Source: Burkholderiales bacterium (GTDB lineage: Bacteria > Pseudomonadota > Gammaproteobacteria > Burkholderiales > Burkholderiaceae_C). Taken from it: 13,634 nucleotides of DNA. A program made the translations under genes and the position numbers. Under the pieces are notes generated by a model. It was not told the DNA's origin, did no database searches, and saw only the letters and a list, made by a program, of their open reading frames with translations. The stretch's first letter is position 1; each line of letters begins with the position of its first letter. The stretch spans positions 1 to 13,634 of the forward strand of contig JAGWTL010000039.1 of NCBI GenBank assembly GCA_028869035.1. The letters run 5' to 3'. Shown in pieces: positions 1-7,582 of this stretch.

Positions 1-41
1 CTGAGCCTGTCGAAGCCCTTCGACAGGCTCAGGGCGAGCGG
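1..41. repeat. Dispersed inverted repeat, copy 1 (partial at left edge)
   Basis: Two perfect 15-bp arms (1-15 and 18-32, arm CTGAGCCTGTCGAAG) are separated by only 2 bases and followed by the tail GGGCGAGCGG. Related arms recur at 5580-5662 and 7478-7543, always between genes, so this is a dispersed family and not a one-off terminator. The element touches the window edge and probably extends further left. It could fold into a hairpin and act as a transcription end or a REP-type site, but it has no T-tract. The repeat is certain; any function is inference. Confidence 0.85.
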
Positions 42-79
42 ATGTGAGGTGCTTGTCATGATTTATGAAAGCCTCAATA

Positions 80-240
80 GTACTGCGACACGGAAGTAGA
101 GAAACAAAATGAAAGCGATGGATTCGTGCGCAGGGCAAGGCGCAAATCCTCGCCATAGCCACAGCTATGGCGAGGATTTGCAACGCCGCCATGCGCGCGA
201 AGGCGCGCTTTCATGTTTCGATACTTCCGGGTCGCGGTAC
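80..240. repeat. 161-bp near-palindromic intergenic element (family A, copy 1)
   Basis: The left half (80-159) and the reverse complement of the right half (164-240) align over nearly their whole length. The outer end matches GTACTGCGAC against GTACCGCGAC. The next blocks (CGGAAGTA, GAAAC, ATGAAAGCG) are conserved on both sides, and the innermost 18 bp (142-159 with 164-181) pair perfectly around a 4-base CACA loop. Only one short indel and a poorly matched stretch near 118-140 interrupt it. The left arm carries AAGGCG and the right arm CAACGCCGC, a layout shared with the palindrome at 8765-8908. It has no transposase and no clear target duplication. It resembles the long palindromic repeats or MITE-like elements of betaproteobacteria. 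Confidence 0.8.
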
Positions 241-267
241 CAGGGCCTTTTCTTGAAGGAGATCACC

Positions 268-410
268 ATGCAGCAACGCCTGCTTGTTTCCACCTTCATC
301 CTGTGTGCCGCTGTACCGGCGAACGCGAAGGCCCCCACGGTGTGCCAGAGCGCCCCGACTTCACGCTCAAGGGCGTCCATGGCCAGACCGTGAAACTCGG
401 CGACCACCTG
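268..410 (+). pseudogene. Remnant of an exported redoxin/TlpA-like protein, frameshifted and truncated
   Basis: An ATG at 268 sits 6 bases after AAGGAG and opens a signal-peptide-like start (MQQRLLVSTFILCAAVPANA) followed by KAPTVCQSAP. The frame then breaks in the CCCC run at about 353-356. Adding one base there continues into DFTLKGVHGQTVKLGDHL. The joined product matches the start of the AhpC/TSA and TlpA thioredoxin-fold family, where an APDFTL..G..V.L pattern precedes the beta strand leading to the active cysteine. After about 410 the similarity stops, so no active-site cysteine (CxxC) remains. A lost C in a homopolymer could be a sequencing error, but the missing C-terminal part would still leave it dead. 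Family assignment rests on a short stretch. Confidence 0.6.
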
Positions 411-521
411 AGCCCGGCCCGGCTCGGCCTATGGATGAACAAACGCATCCCCCGACCAAGGCCGGGCTGCGTGTGGGGCAAAATCGCTGTCTCAAGATAG
501 ACCACGCCCAGAACCAGACCC

Positions 522-890
522 ATGAGTGAGACCGCCAGCACCGGCATCGTCGACGGCCCCGAGCCGATCTACGTGCCCTTCGAGGAATTCCGCACCGGCC
601 TGCCGGCCGGGCGCTTCCGCCTGATCGTCAACCCGGAGCGCGCGCGCAAGTACGTCAAGCACCGCCTGATGCTGACCGCGCTGATCCTGCCCATCATCGG
701 CACCGGCATCGGCATGGCCTATTTCGGTTACCCCTGGCTGGGCCTGGGCCTGGTGCTCTTCGGCGTGGCAGCGCACCGCCTGGTAGCGCACCAGGCCGCC
801 AAGATCCTGCTCTACATGGCCACGCACGACATCCGCATCTACCGCGAAGCCATCGACTTCGAAATCCTCGAAGTGCGCCTGGCGCAATGA
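522..890 (+). CDS. Small conserved-type membrane protein, two predicted helices
   Basis: This 122-residue protein is not one I can name. Residues 1-47 are polar and include a basic segment (ERARKYVKHR, 39-48). Two hydrophobic segments follow, about 49-67 and 70-86, joined by a tight turn at GYPW. The C-terminal 35 residues are again polar and end in an acidic, beta-like stretch (IDFEILEVRL). The shape suggests a helical hairpin in the inner membrane with both ends on the same side, by the positive-inside tendency probably the cytoplasm. Codon use matches the neighbouring genes, which supports a real gene. No good ribosome-binding site precedes the ATG. A structured inverted repeat starts at its stop codon and separates it from hemE. 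Function unknown. Confidence 0.7.
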   Translation: MSETASTGIVDGPEPIYVPFEEFRTGLPAGRFRLIVNPERARKYVKHRLMLTALILPIIGTGIGMAYFGYPWLGLGLVLFGVAAHRLVAHQAAKILLYMATHDIRIYREAIDFEILEVRLAQ

Positions 891-1018
891 CGCGCTCTGC
901 GGGCGCAGGACCTCGCCGCTGCGCGGCATCGATGACGAAATGACTGCAGTCAGGCGGGCACAGCCCGCATCATCGATGCGCCTGCGGCGCGAGATCATGC
1001 CCGCATGGCGGGCGTCAT
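887..1018. repeat. Structured inverted-repeat block between the small membrane protein and hemE
   Basis: Arms 887-935 and 970-1018 are imperfect inverted copies. The outer ends are ATGACGC and GCGTCAT, and the inner ends are a perfect 10-bp pair (GCATCGATGA at 926-935, TCATCGATGC at 970-979). Smaller perfect structures are nested within it: TGACTGCAGTCA (941-952), a 6-bp stem GCGGGC with an ACA loop (954-968), and a 6-bp stem GCCCGC with an ATG loop (999-1013). It begins inside the stop of the upstream gene and ends about 10 bases before the hemE -10 element. It may end upstream transcription or be a palindromic repeat unrelated to hemE control. There is no T-tract. Confidence 0.6.
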
Positions 1019-1026
1019 CCCGCGCC

Positions 1027-1035
1027 TGCGACAAT
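1027..1035 (+). promoter_or_regulatory. Probable extended -10 element of hemE
   Basis: TGCGACAAT lies 7 bases before the hemE ATG and matches the extended -10 pattern TGn followed by a TATAAT-like hexamer (GACAAT, 4 of 6). A start about 7 bases downstream of the hexamer would fall at or next to the ATG, giving a leaderless or nearly leaderless mRNA. This fits the absence of a Shine-Dalgarno sequence. No convincing -35 element is present, and the hairpin at 999-1013 covers that region. Confidence 0.4.
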
Positions 1036-1042
1036 TGGGGCC

Positions 1043-2137
1043 ATGAGCTACGCCCCCCTGCAAAACGATACCTTCCTGCGCGCCTGCCTGCGCCAGGCCA
1101 CCGACCACACCCCCGTCTGGCTCATGCGCCAGGCCGGGCGTTACCTGCCCGAGTACTGCGCCACGCGCGCCCAAGCCGGCAGCTTCATGGGCCTGGCCAC
1201 CAACGTGGACTACGCCACCGAGGTCACGCTGCAACCTCTGGCGCGCTATCCGCTGGACGCAGCCATCCTGTTCTCCGACATTCTCACCGTGCCCGACGCC
1301 ATGGGCCTGGGCCTGAGCTTCGCGCAGGGTGAAGGCCCGCGTTTTGCCACGCCCGTGCGTGACGAGGCCGCGGTGGCCAGGCTCGAGGCGCCGGACCTCA
1401 ACAAGCTGCGTTACGTCTTCGACGCCGTGACCTCGATCCGCAGGGCCCTGAACGGCCGCGTGCCGCTGATCGGCTTCTCGGGCAGCCCCTGGACGCTGGC
1501 CTGCTACATGGTGGAAGGCGCGGGCTCGGACGACTACCGCCTGGTCAAGAGCATGCTCTACGGCCGCCCGGACCTGATGCACCGCATCCTGCAGGTCAAC
1601 GCCGACGCCGTGGCCGCCTACCTGAACGCGCAGATCGACGCCGGCGCGCAGGCCGTGATGGTCTTCGACAGCTGGGGCGGCGTGCTGGCCGACGGCGCCT
1701 TCCAGGAGTTCAGCCTGGCCTACACGGCACGCGTGCTGGCCGGCCTCAAGCGTAACGGTGTGGACGGGCAGATCGTGCCGCGCATCGTCTTCACCAAGGG
1801 CGGTGGCCTGTGGCTGGAGCGGATGGGCCGGCTCGACTGCGAGGTGCTGGGCCTGGACTGGACCATGAACTTGGGGCACGCCCGCGCCCTGGTGGGCGGC
1901 AGCAAAGCCCTGCAGGGCAATATCGACCCCAATGTGCTGTTCGCCCCGCCCGCGGCCATCGAAGCCGAGGTCAGGAAAGTGCTGGAAAGCTTCGGCGCCC
2001 CGCACCGCGACCCCAAGAGCAGCGGCCCTACGCACATCTTCAACCTGGGTCACGGCATCAGCCAATACACCCCGCCGGAGCATGTGACGGCCCTGGTCCA
2101 GGCCGTCCATGCGCACTCGCGCCGGATGCGCGGCTGA
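1043..2137 (+). CDS. hemE: Uroporphyrinogen decarboxylase
   Basis: HemE removes the four acetate carboxyl groups of uroporphyrinogen III to give coproporphyrinogen III, a cofactor-free cytoplasmic step of haem synthesis. The 364 residues cover the full family length. Signature 1 is PVWLMRQAGR (24-33), with the substrate-binding arginines R29 and R33. Signature 2 is GFSGSPWTLACYMVEG (144-159). The conserved catalytic or binding residues appear as D79 (in ILFSDI), Y155, S210 (in FDSWGG) and H337 (in NLGHGI), with QGNIDP at 291-296. The ATG at 1043 is the natural family start (short polar N-terminus, then RACLRQATDHTPVWLMRQAGR). It has no ribosome-binding site; see the -10 element at 1027-1035. 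It is followed on the same strand by priA after a long regulatory-looking spacer, so the two are probably transcribed separately. Confidence 0.97.
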   Translation: MSYAPLQNDTFLRACLRQATDHTPVWLMRQAGRYLPEYCATRAQAGSFMGLATNVDYATEVTLQPLARYPLDAAILFSDILTVPDAMGLGLSFAQGEGPRFATPVRDEAAVARLEAPDLNKLRYVFDAVTSIRRALNGRVPLIGFSGSPWTLACYMVEGAGSDDYRLVKSMLYGRPDLMHRILQVNADAVAAYLNAQIDAGAQAVMVFDSWGGVLADGAFQEFSLAYTARVLAGLKRNGVDGQIVPRIVFTKGGGLWLERMGRLDCEVLGLDWTMNLGHARALVGGSKALQGNIDPNVLFAPPAAIEAEVRKVLESFGAPHRDPKSSGPTHIFNLGHGISQYTPPEHVTALVQAVHAHSRRMRG

Positions 2138-2233
2138 GCGCTGTCAAGCGCCTGGCCTGCGCACGTTCTCATGGATTACCCTGATTCCAGCACCCGGTTC
2201 CGCCAGCCCCAAAAAGGCTCAGTGCAGACTCAC

Positions 2234-2242
2234 TTATGCACA
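2234..2242 (+). promoter_or_regulatory. DnaA box (TTATGCACA)
   Basis: The 9-mer matches the DnaA consensus TTATnCACA exactly. It lies 97 bases after the hemE stop and 187 bases before the second box in the same orientation. A single 9-mer of this kind can occur by chance, so support comes mainly from the pair. Confidence 0.5.
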
Positions 2243-2368
2243 AAATCCGTGCTGCGGTGCGCCATAGTGCCCCCCGGGGTGTGGCGCTTGCTACAAAAGC
2301 AGTAGCGAACGTAAGTGGTTGATTTATAAGAAATTTGCCCGATGCTTTTTTTAAGGGCATTTTGAGCA

Positions 2369-2389
2369 AAGCCTTGAAAATCAAGGCTT
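2369..2389. other. Perfect 9-bp stem-loop in the hemE-priA spacer
   Basis: AAGCCTTGA and TCAAGGCTT pair perfectly around an AAA loop. No T-run follows on the plus strand, and on the minus strand the 3' flank TTTGCTC is a poor U-tract, so it is not a standard intrinsic terminator. It could be part of a small RNA or of a protein-binding site next to the AT-rich tract. Confidence 0.5.
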
Positions 2390-2411
2390 AGGACAGTCTC
2401 GTGACAAGGTA

Positions 2412-2439
2412 TCAACAAAGTTATCCACAGAATTGTTGA
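2412..2439 (+). promoter_or_regulatory. DnaA box (TTATCCACA) inside a flanking inverted repeat
   Basis: The high-affinity DnaA 9-mer TTATCCACA occupies 2421-2429. It is framed by a perfect 7-bp inverted repeat, TCAACAA (2412-2418) and TTGTTGA (2433-2439). The start of priA is 95 bases downstream of the box, a distance that would suit DnaA control of priA or a DnaA-dependent DNA structure. The sequence match is direct; binding is inferred. Confidence 0.55.
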
Positions 2440-2524
2440 ATCATTTGCAAAGTCATTCCAGATCAAGCACTTAGCGCGACTTTCGCCAGTCGGCTTGAAG
2501 AACAGCCCCCAAGCAACCCCACGC

Positions 2525-4597
<2,073 letters not shown>

Positions 4598-4715
4598 CTG
4601 GAGCAACCTTGTAGGCCAGACCGTGAGAACCCCTGCGCTGACAGTCACTCACCGGTAATCCGTGCGACCTGGAACAGGAACGCCCCGCCGCAACATCTGG
4701 AAGCCGGCCGGTCCC

Positions 4716-5549
4716 TCAAGGTTTCAGCGCCTTTGCGTGATGCGCAAAGTGGTCCACCATGAAACTCGCGATGAAGTAGTAGCTGTGGTCATAGCCCGCA
4801 TGGCGGCGCAGCGTCAGCGGATGTCCCGTCTGGGCGCAGGCCTGTTCCAGCAGCTCGGGGCGCAGCTGCTTGCGCAGGAATTCATCGGTCTCACCCTGGT
4901 CCACGAGTATGGGCAGGCGCTCCTGCGCGGTGGCGATCAGTTCCACCGCGTCCCATTCCTTCCACACTGAAGGGTCCGCGCCCAGATAGGCCGTGAAGGC
5001 CTTCTGGCCCCAGGGCACCTGGCTGGGCGCCACCACGGGCGCAAAGGCCGAGACGCTGCGGTAGCAGCCGGGGTTGCGCAGCGCGGTGATGAGCGCGCCG
5101 TGGCCGCCCATGCTGTGGCCGAAGATGCCGCGCACGTCCGTGGCGGGGAAGTTCTGCTCGATGAGGGCGGGCAGTTCCTGGGCCACGTAGTCCTGCATGC
5201 GGTAGTGCCGGGCCCAGGGGGCCTGGGTGGCGTTGAGGTAGAAGCCCGCGCCTTCGCCCAGGTCGTAGCTGTCTTCATCGGGCACGCCGGGACCGCGCGG
5301 GCTGGTGTCGGGTGCGACGAGGATGAAGCCGTGGCGCGCGGCGTGTTCCTGCGCGCCGGCCTTGGTGATGAAGGTCTGCTCGTTGCAGGTCAGGCCGGCC
5401 AGCCAGTAGAGCACGGGGCAGCGCTGGCCTTCCACGGCGGCCGGCGGCAGATAGATGCCGAAGCGCATCTCGCAGCCCAGGGTGGTGGAGGGGTGTTTCC
5501 AGACTTCCTGCCGGCCGCCGTAGCTGCCATGACGTTCAACGCGGTTCAT
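4716..5549 (-). CDS. fghA: S-formylglutathione hydrolase
   Basis: This esterase of the alpha/beta-hydrolase fold (esterase D family) splits S-formylglutathione into formate and glutathione, the last step of glutathione-dependent formaldehyde oxidation in the cytoplasm. The 277 residues equal the usual length. The nucleophile elbow GHSMGGHGAL gives S146; the other triad residues are D222 (in QGETDEF) and H255 (in AGYDHSYYFI). The family stretches YWLAGLTCNEQTF (48-60, with the conserved C55), APDTSPRG and YDLGEGAGFYLNAT are all present. AAGGAA lies 4 bases before the ATG. The partner glutathione-dependent formaldehyde dehydrogenase gene is not beside it in this window. It is convergent with priA, leaving a 118-bp gap in which no terminator is evident. 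The symbol could equally be frmB. Confidence 0.95.
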   Translation of the reverse strand: MNRVERHGSYGGRQEVWKHPSTTLGCEMRFGIYLPPAAVEGQRCPVLYWLAGLTCNEQTFITKAGAQEHAARHGFILVAPDTSPRGPGVPDEDSYDLGEGAGFYLNATQAPWARHYRMQDYVAQELPALIEQNFPATDVRGIFGHSMGGHGALITALRNPGCYRSVSAFAPVVAPSQVPWGQKAFTAYLGADPSVWKEWDAVELIATAQERLPILVDQGETDEFLRKQLRPELLEQACAQTGHPLTLRRHAGYDHSYYFIASFMVDHFAHHAKALKP

Positions 5550-5579
5550 GGGTTTCCTTGGGATGAATCACGGAATTAT

Positions 5580-5662
5580 CCGTTCGGGCCGAGCCCTTCG
5601 TCTCAGCTCAGGACAGGCCTGCCGAAGCCCTGCCAGCCCGTCGACAAGCTCAGGGCGCACGG
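5580..5662. repeat. Dispersed inverted repeat, copy 2 (degenerate or composite)
   Basis: It starts with CCGTTCGGGC and ends with TCGACAAGCTCAGGGCGCACGG, the same outer layout as the copy at 7478-7543. The centre is scrambled: a diverged inner unit (CAGGACAGGCCTGCCGAAG, 5609-5627) resembles the arm of copy 1. This looks like one element disrupted by, or merged with, a second family member. It lies between the tctC-type terminator and the fghA start, upstream of fghA. Confidence 0.65.
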
Positions 5663-5676
5663 AGAGCGCCTCACAG

Positions 5677-5697
5677 AAAAAGCCCCGCGTACCGGGC
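5677..5697 (-). terminator. Probable intrinsic terminator of the TctC-type gene
   Basis: Read on the minus strand, a short GC-rich hairpin (5697-5682, GCCC pairing with GGGGC around a GGTACGC-like loop, one bulge) is followed at once by TTTTTCT. It lies 10 bases after the TAA stop of the binding-protein gene, the expected place. The stem is short, so efficiency is uncertain. Confidence 0.55.
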
Positions 5698-5706
5698 CGT
5701 GTCGGC

Positions 5707-6675
5707 TTATTCGGCCTTGATGCCCGCATGCGCGGCCACACGCGACCAGCGCACGAGTTCGGAGCGCATGAAGTCGGTGGCCTGGTCCGGGGTGGCGTCC
5801 ACGATGTCGAAGCCCATGCCTTCGAGCTTGGCCTTCATCTCGGGCTGCTTGAGCACCTGGGTGTAGGCGGTGTGCAGGCGCTTGACCACGGCCGGGGGCG
5901 TGGCGGCCGGGGCGTAGAGCGCGAACCAGTTCGACACCTCGGCGCCGGGGTAGCCGGATTCGATCAGCGTGGGCGTCTGGGGCAGGTCGCGGTGGCGCTG
6001 CTTGGCGGCCACGGCCAGCACGCGGATGCGGCCCTGCTTGATGTAGGGCAGGGCGTTCTGCAGGGGGCTGAACATGTAGTCGATCTGGCCGCCCACCAGA
6101 TCGTTCATGGCCTGCGACTGGCCCTTGTAGGGGATGTGGTTGGAGCTGGTGCCGGCGAGCTGGTTGAAGTACTCGGCCGTGAGGTGCTGGGAGCTGCCCT
6201 GCCCGGCCGAGCCGTAGTTGAGCGCGCCCGCCTTGCTGCGCGCCAGGTCCACAAACTCCTTGACCGTGCCCGCCTTGACCGAGGCGTGGACCACCAGGGC
6301 CACGTCGGTCTGGCCGACCAGGGCCACGGTCTGGAAATCCTTGAGCAGGTCGTAGGGCAGCTTGCGGTAGACCGCCACATTGGTGGCGATGGTGCTGGGC
6401 GAGAACAGCAGGGTGTAGCCATCGGCCTTGGCCTTGGCCACGAACTCCACGCCGATGTTGCCGCCGGCGCCGGTCTTGTTCTCCACCACGATGGACTGGC
6501 CCAGCAGCTCACCCACCTTCTGGCCGACGGTGCGGGCCATCACGTCGGTGCCGCCGCCGGCCGAGACGGGCACGACGAGCTGGAGGGGGCGTTGCGGGAA
6601 GTTCTGTGCGCTGGCGCTTGTCAGCAACGCGAGGCCCAGCGCGAGGCCGGTGAGGATGTGTTTGGGCGATCCCAT
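5707..6675 (-). CDS. Tripartite tricarboxylate transporter (TctC/Bug family) periplasmic binding protein
   Basis: The 322-residue protein starts with a typical Sec signal peptide (hydrophobic core 8-19, likely cleavage after SASA at about 23). The mature part has the Bug family marks: PQRPLQLVVPVSAGGGTD (27-44) with the ligand-loop GGTD, VENKTGAGGNIG (64-75), ADGYTLLF (84-91), the NYGSAGQGSSQHL stretch, and GGQIDYMFSP. Such proteins bind carboxylates or related small solutes in the periplasm, for TctAB uptake or for sensing. No tctA or tctB gene is nearby, so it is one of the many orphan binding proteins known in Burkholderiales, and its ligand cannot be told from sequence. AGGAGA lies 5 bases before the ATG. 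It is divergent from a class II aldolase-family gene, and the shared spacer has an operator-like site, which suggests a common carboxylate or sugar-acid pathway. Confidence 0.92.
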   Translation of the reverse strand: MGSPKHILTGLALGLALLTSASAQNFPQRPLQLVVPVSAGGGTDVMARTVGQKVGELLGQSIVVENKTGAGGNIGVEFVAKAKADGYTLLFSPSTIATNVAVYRKLPYDLLKDFQTVALVGQTDVALVVHASVKAGTVKEFVDLARSKAGALNYGSAGQGSSQHLTAEYFNQLAGTSSNHIPYKGQSQAMNDLVGGQIDYMFSPLQNALPYIKQGRIRVLAVAAKQRHRDLPQTPTLIESGYPGAEVSNWFALYAPAATPPAVVKRLHTAYTQVLKQPEMKAKLEGMGFDIVDATPDQATDFMRSELVRWSRVAAHAGIKAE

Positions 6676-6713
6676 GGTGTCTCCTGATGCTTTTGATTGA
6701 AATTCGCTCTAAG

Positions 6714-6741
6714 ATGATAACCATACTTATCATTTGCGCAA
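6714..6741 (-). promoter_or_regulatory. Divergent promoter region with operator-like inverted repeat
   Basis: ATGATAA (6714-6720) and TTATCAT (6727-6733) form a perfect 7-bp inverted repeat with a 6-base spacer. On the minus strand, TTGCGC (6741-6736) and TATCAT (6719-6714) are separated by 16 bases and make a plausible sigma-70 promoter for the TctC-type gene, with the palindrome overlapping its spacer and -10. A protein bound here would block that promoter and, given the 80-bp gap, probably also influence the aldolase gene on the plus strand. The size suits a dimeric regulator such as the GntR type, but no regulator gene is in the window. Confidence 0.5.
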
Positions 6742-6755
6742 GCCGGAGACACACC

Positions 6756-7475
6756 ATGCCCCAGACCGCCAGCCCCGCCCTGATCGACGATCTGGTCGCC
6801 GCCAACCACATCCTCGTCAACGAGGGTGTACTCGACGGCTTCGGCCACATCAGCGTGCGCCACGACCAGCAGCCCGACCGTTTCCTGATCGCGCGCAGCA
6901 TGGCGCCCGGCCTGGTGACGGCCGAGGACATCGTGGTCTGCGACCTGGACGGCAATGTGCACGACGCCCAGGGCCGCAAGACCTATGTGGAGCGTTTCAT
7001 CCACAGCGAGATCTACCGCGCCCGCCCCGACGTGAAGGCCGTGATCCACAGCCACTCGCCTGCCGTCATCCCCTTTGGCGTCACGGGTGCGCGCCTGCGG
7101 CCCATCTGCCATATGAGCGGCTTCCTGGGCGCGCAGGTGCCGGTGTTCGAGATCCGGCGCATGGCCGGCGAGGCCACCGACCTGCTGATCCGCAACCAGG
7201 CCCTGGGCAAGGCGCTGGCCGCCGACCTGGGCCAGTCTGCCGTGGCGCTGATGCGCGGCCACGGCAATGTGGTGGTGGGCGTCTCCATCCAGCAGGTGGT
7301 GTTCCGCGCCATCTACACCGAGGGCAATGCGCGCCTGCAAAGCGAGGCCATGCGCATGGGCGAGATCAACTTCCTCACGCCGGAAGAGGCGAAAGCCGCC
7401 TCCGACATGAACGACGAACACCTGGGCCGCCCCTGGGAAGTCTGGAAGAAACGGGCGCAGCAAAACGGACTTTAA
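6756..7475 (+). CDS. Class II aldolase/adducin-family protein (metal-dependent aldolase or decarboxylase)
   Basis: With the ATG at 6756 (GGAGA 6 bases upstream) the protein has 239 residues; upstream in-frame starts would run through the promoter. The FucA/AraD fold is shown by GFGHISVRH (28-36), the acidic catalytic residue E85 in FIHSEIYRARPDVKAVIHSHS, the zinc ligands H98 and H100 (HSHSPAV), and the third histidine H169 (MRGHGNVVVG). Family members cleave aldol phosphates, epimerise ribulose phosphate or decarboxylate aromatic or sugar acids using the metal. Several non-phosphorylated-substrate relatives in Burkholderiales sit beside Bug-type binding proteins, as here. The exact substrate is unknown. 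It is divergent from the TctC-type gene and followed by a repeat, so it is probably monocistronic. Confidence 0.9.
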   Translation: MPQTASPALIDDLVAANHILVNEGVLDGFGHISVRHDQQPDRFLIARSMAPGLVTAEDIVVCDLDGNVHDAQGRKTYVERFIHSEIYRARPDVKAVIHSHSPAVIPFGVTGARLRPICHMSGFLGAQVPVFEIRRMAGEATDLLIRNQALGKALAADLGQSAVALMRGHGNVVVGVSIQQVVFRAIYTEGNARLQSEAMRMGEINFLTPEEAKAASDMNDEHLGRPWEVWKKRAQQNGL

Positions 7476-7477
7476 GA

Positions 7478-7543
7478 CCGTTCGGGCTGAGCTTGTCGAA
7501 GCCCCGCATGCCCGCAGCCCTTCGACAAGCTCAGGGCGAACGG
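7478..7543. repeat. Dispersed inverted repeat, copy 3
   Basis: The left arm 7478-7503 and right arm 7517-7543 pair almost perfectly (CCGTTCG, then CTGAGCTTGTCGAAG with only small differences), around a 13-base GC-rich loop. The element begins 3 bases after the aldolase stop and ends 22 bases before the tgt -10 box. Compared with copy 1, the arm has CTTGTCG in place of CCTGTCG. It could fold in RNA and help separate the two transcription units, though it has no T-run. Confidence 0.85.
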
Positions 7544-7564
7544 AAGGTGGGCGTGGTGCCAGCC

Positions 7565-7570
7565 TAAAAT
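7565..7570 (+). promoter_or_regulatory. Probable -10 element of tgt
   Basis: TAAAAT (5 of 6 to consensus) lies 12 bases before the tgt ATG, giving a predicted leader of only a few bases. No Shine-Dalgarno sequence is present. No good -35 is seen; that position falls at the end of repeat copy 3. Confidence 0.4.
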
Positions 7571-7582
7571 CGGTCCCTCACC

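Larger units (their letters stand above)
2138..2524. other. hemE-priA intergenic region with DnaA boxes, AT-rich tract and hairpins
   Basis: This 387-bp spacer has no credible gene. From left to right it holds a DnaA box at 2234-2242, a GC-rich hairpin (GCGCCA 2259-2264 with TGGCGC 2282-2287), a second hairpin (GCTAC 2290-2294 with GTAGC 2302-2306), and an AT-rich tract at about 2311-2370 including GATTTATAAG and a run of seven T. After these come a 9-bp perfect stem with an AAA loop (2369-2389) and a second DnaA box at 2421-2429. The low GC contrasts sharply with the flanking genes. It may control priA, act as a DnaA-binding or titration site, or contain an unannotated small RNA. No clear promoter for priA could be picked. 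Confidence 0.6.

Noticed and set aside
1..41. Possible CRISPR-type repeat or intrinsic terminator
   Set aside because: Copies are kilobases apart with no regular spacers, and there is no T-tract, so neither reading holds; it fits a dispersed palindromic repeat.
109..393. Plus-strand open frame starting inside the 80-240 palindrome
   Set aside because: The first 53 codons translate palindrome sequence; only the part from the ATG at 268 resembles a protein, and that is treated as the redoxin remnant.
995..2116. Long minus-strand open frame (373 codons) opposite hemE
   Set aside because: It is the antisense shadow of a GC-rich gene; its translation is rich in Ala, Gly, His and Gln with no domain, while hemE on the other strand has all family motifs.
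2234..2429. A full chromosomal origin (oriC)
   Set aside because: Only two exact DnaA boxes 187 bp apart are seen and no dnaA, dnaN, gid or par gene is nearby; kept as a DnaA-box region and not called as an origin.
4598..4715. Gap between the convergent priA and fghA, checked for a terminator or small gene
   Set aside because: No strong hairpin with a T-run and no credible short coding frame was found.
5548..6687. Plus-strand open frame of 379 codons opposite the TctC-type gene
   Set aside because: Shadow of a clear solute-binding protein gene with signal peptide and ribosome-binding site on the minus strand; the frame also runs through the repeat at 5580-5662.
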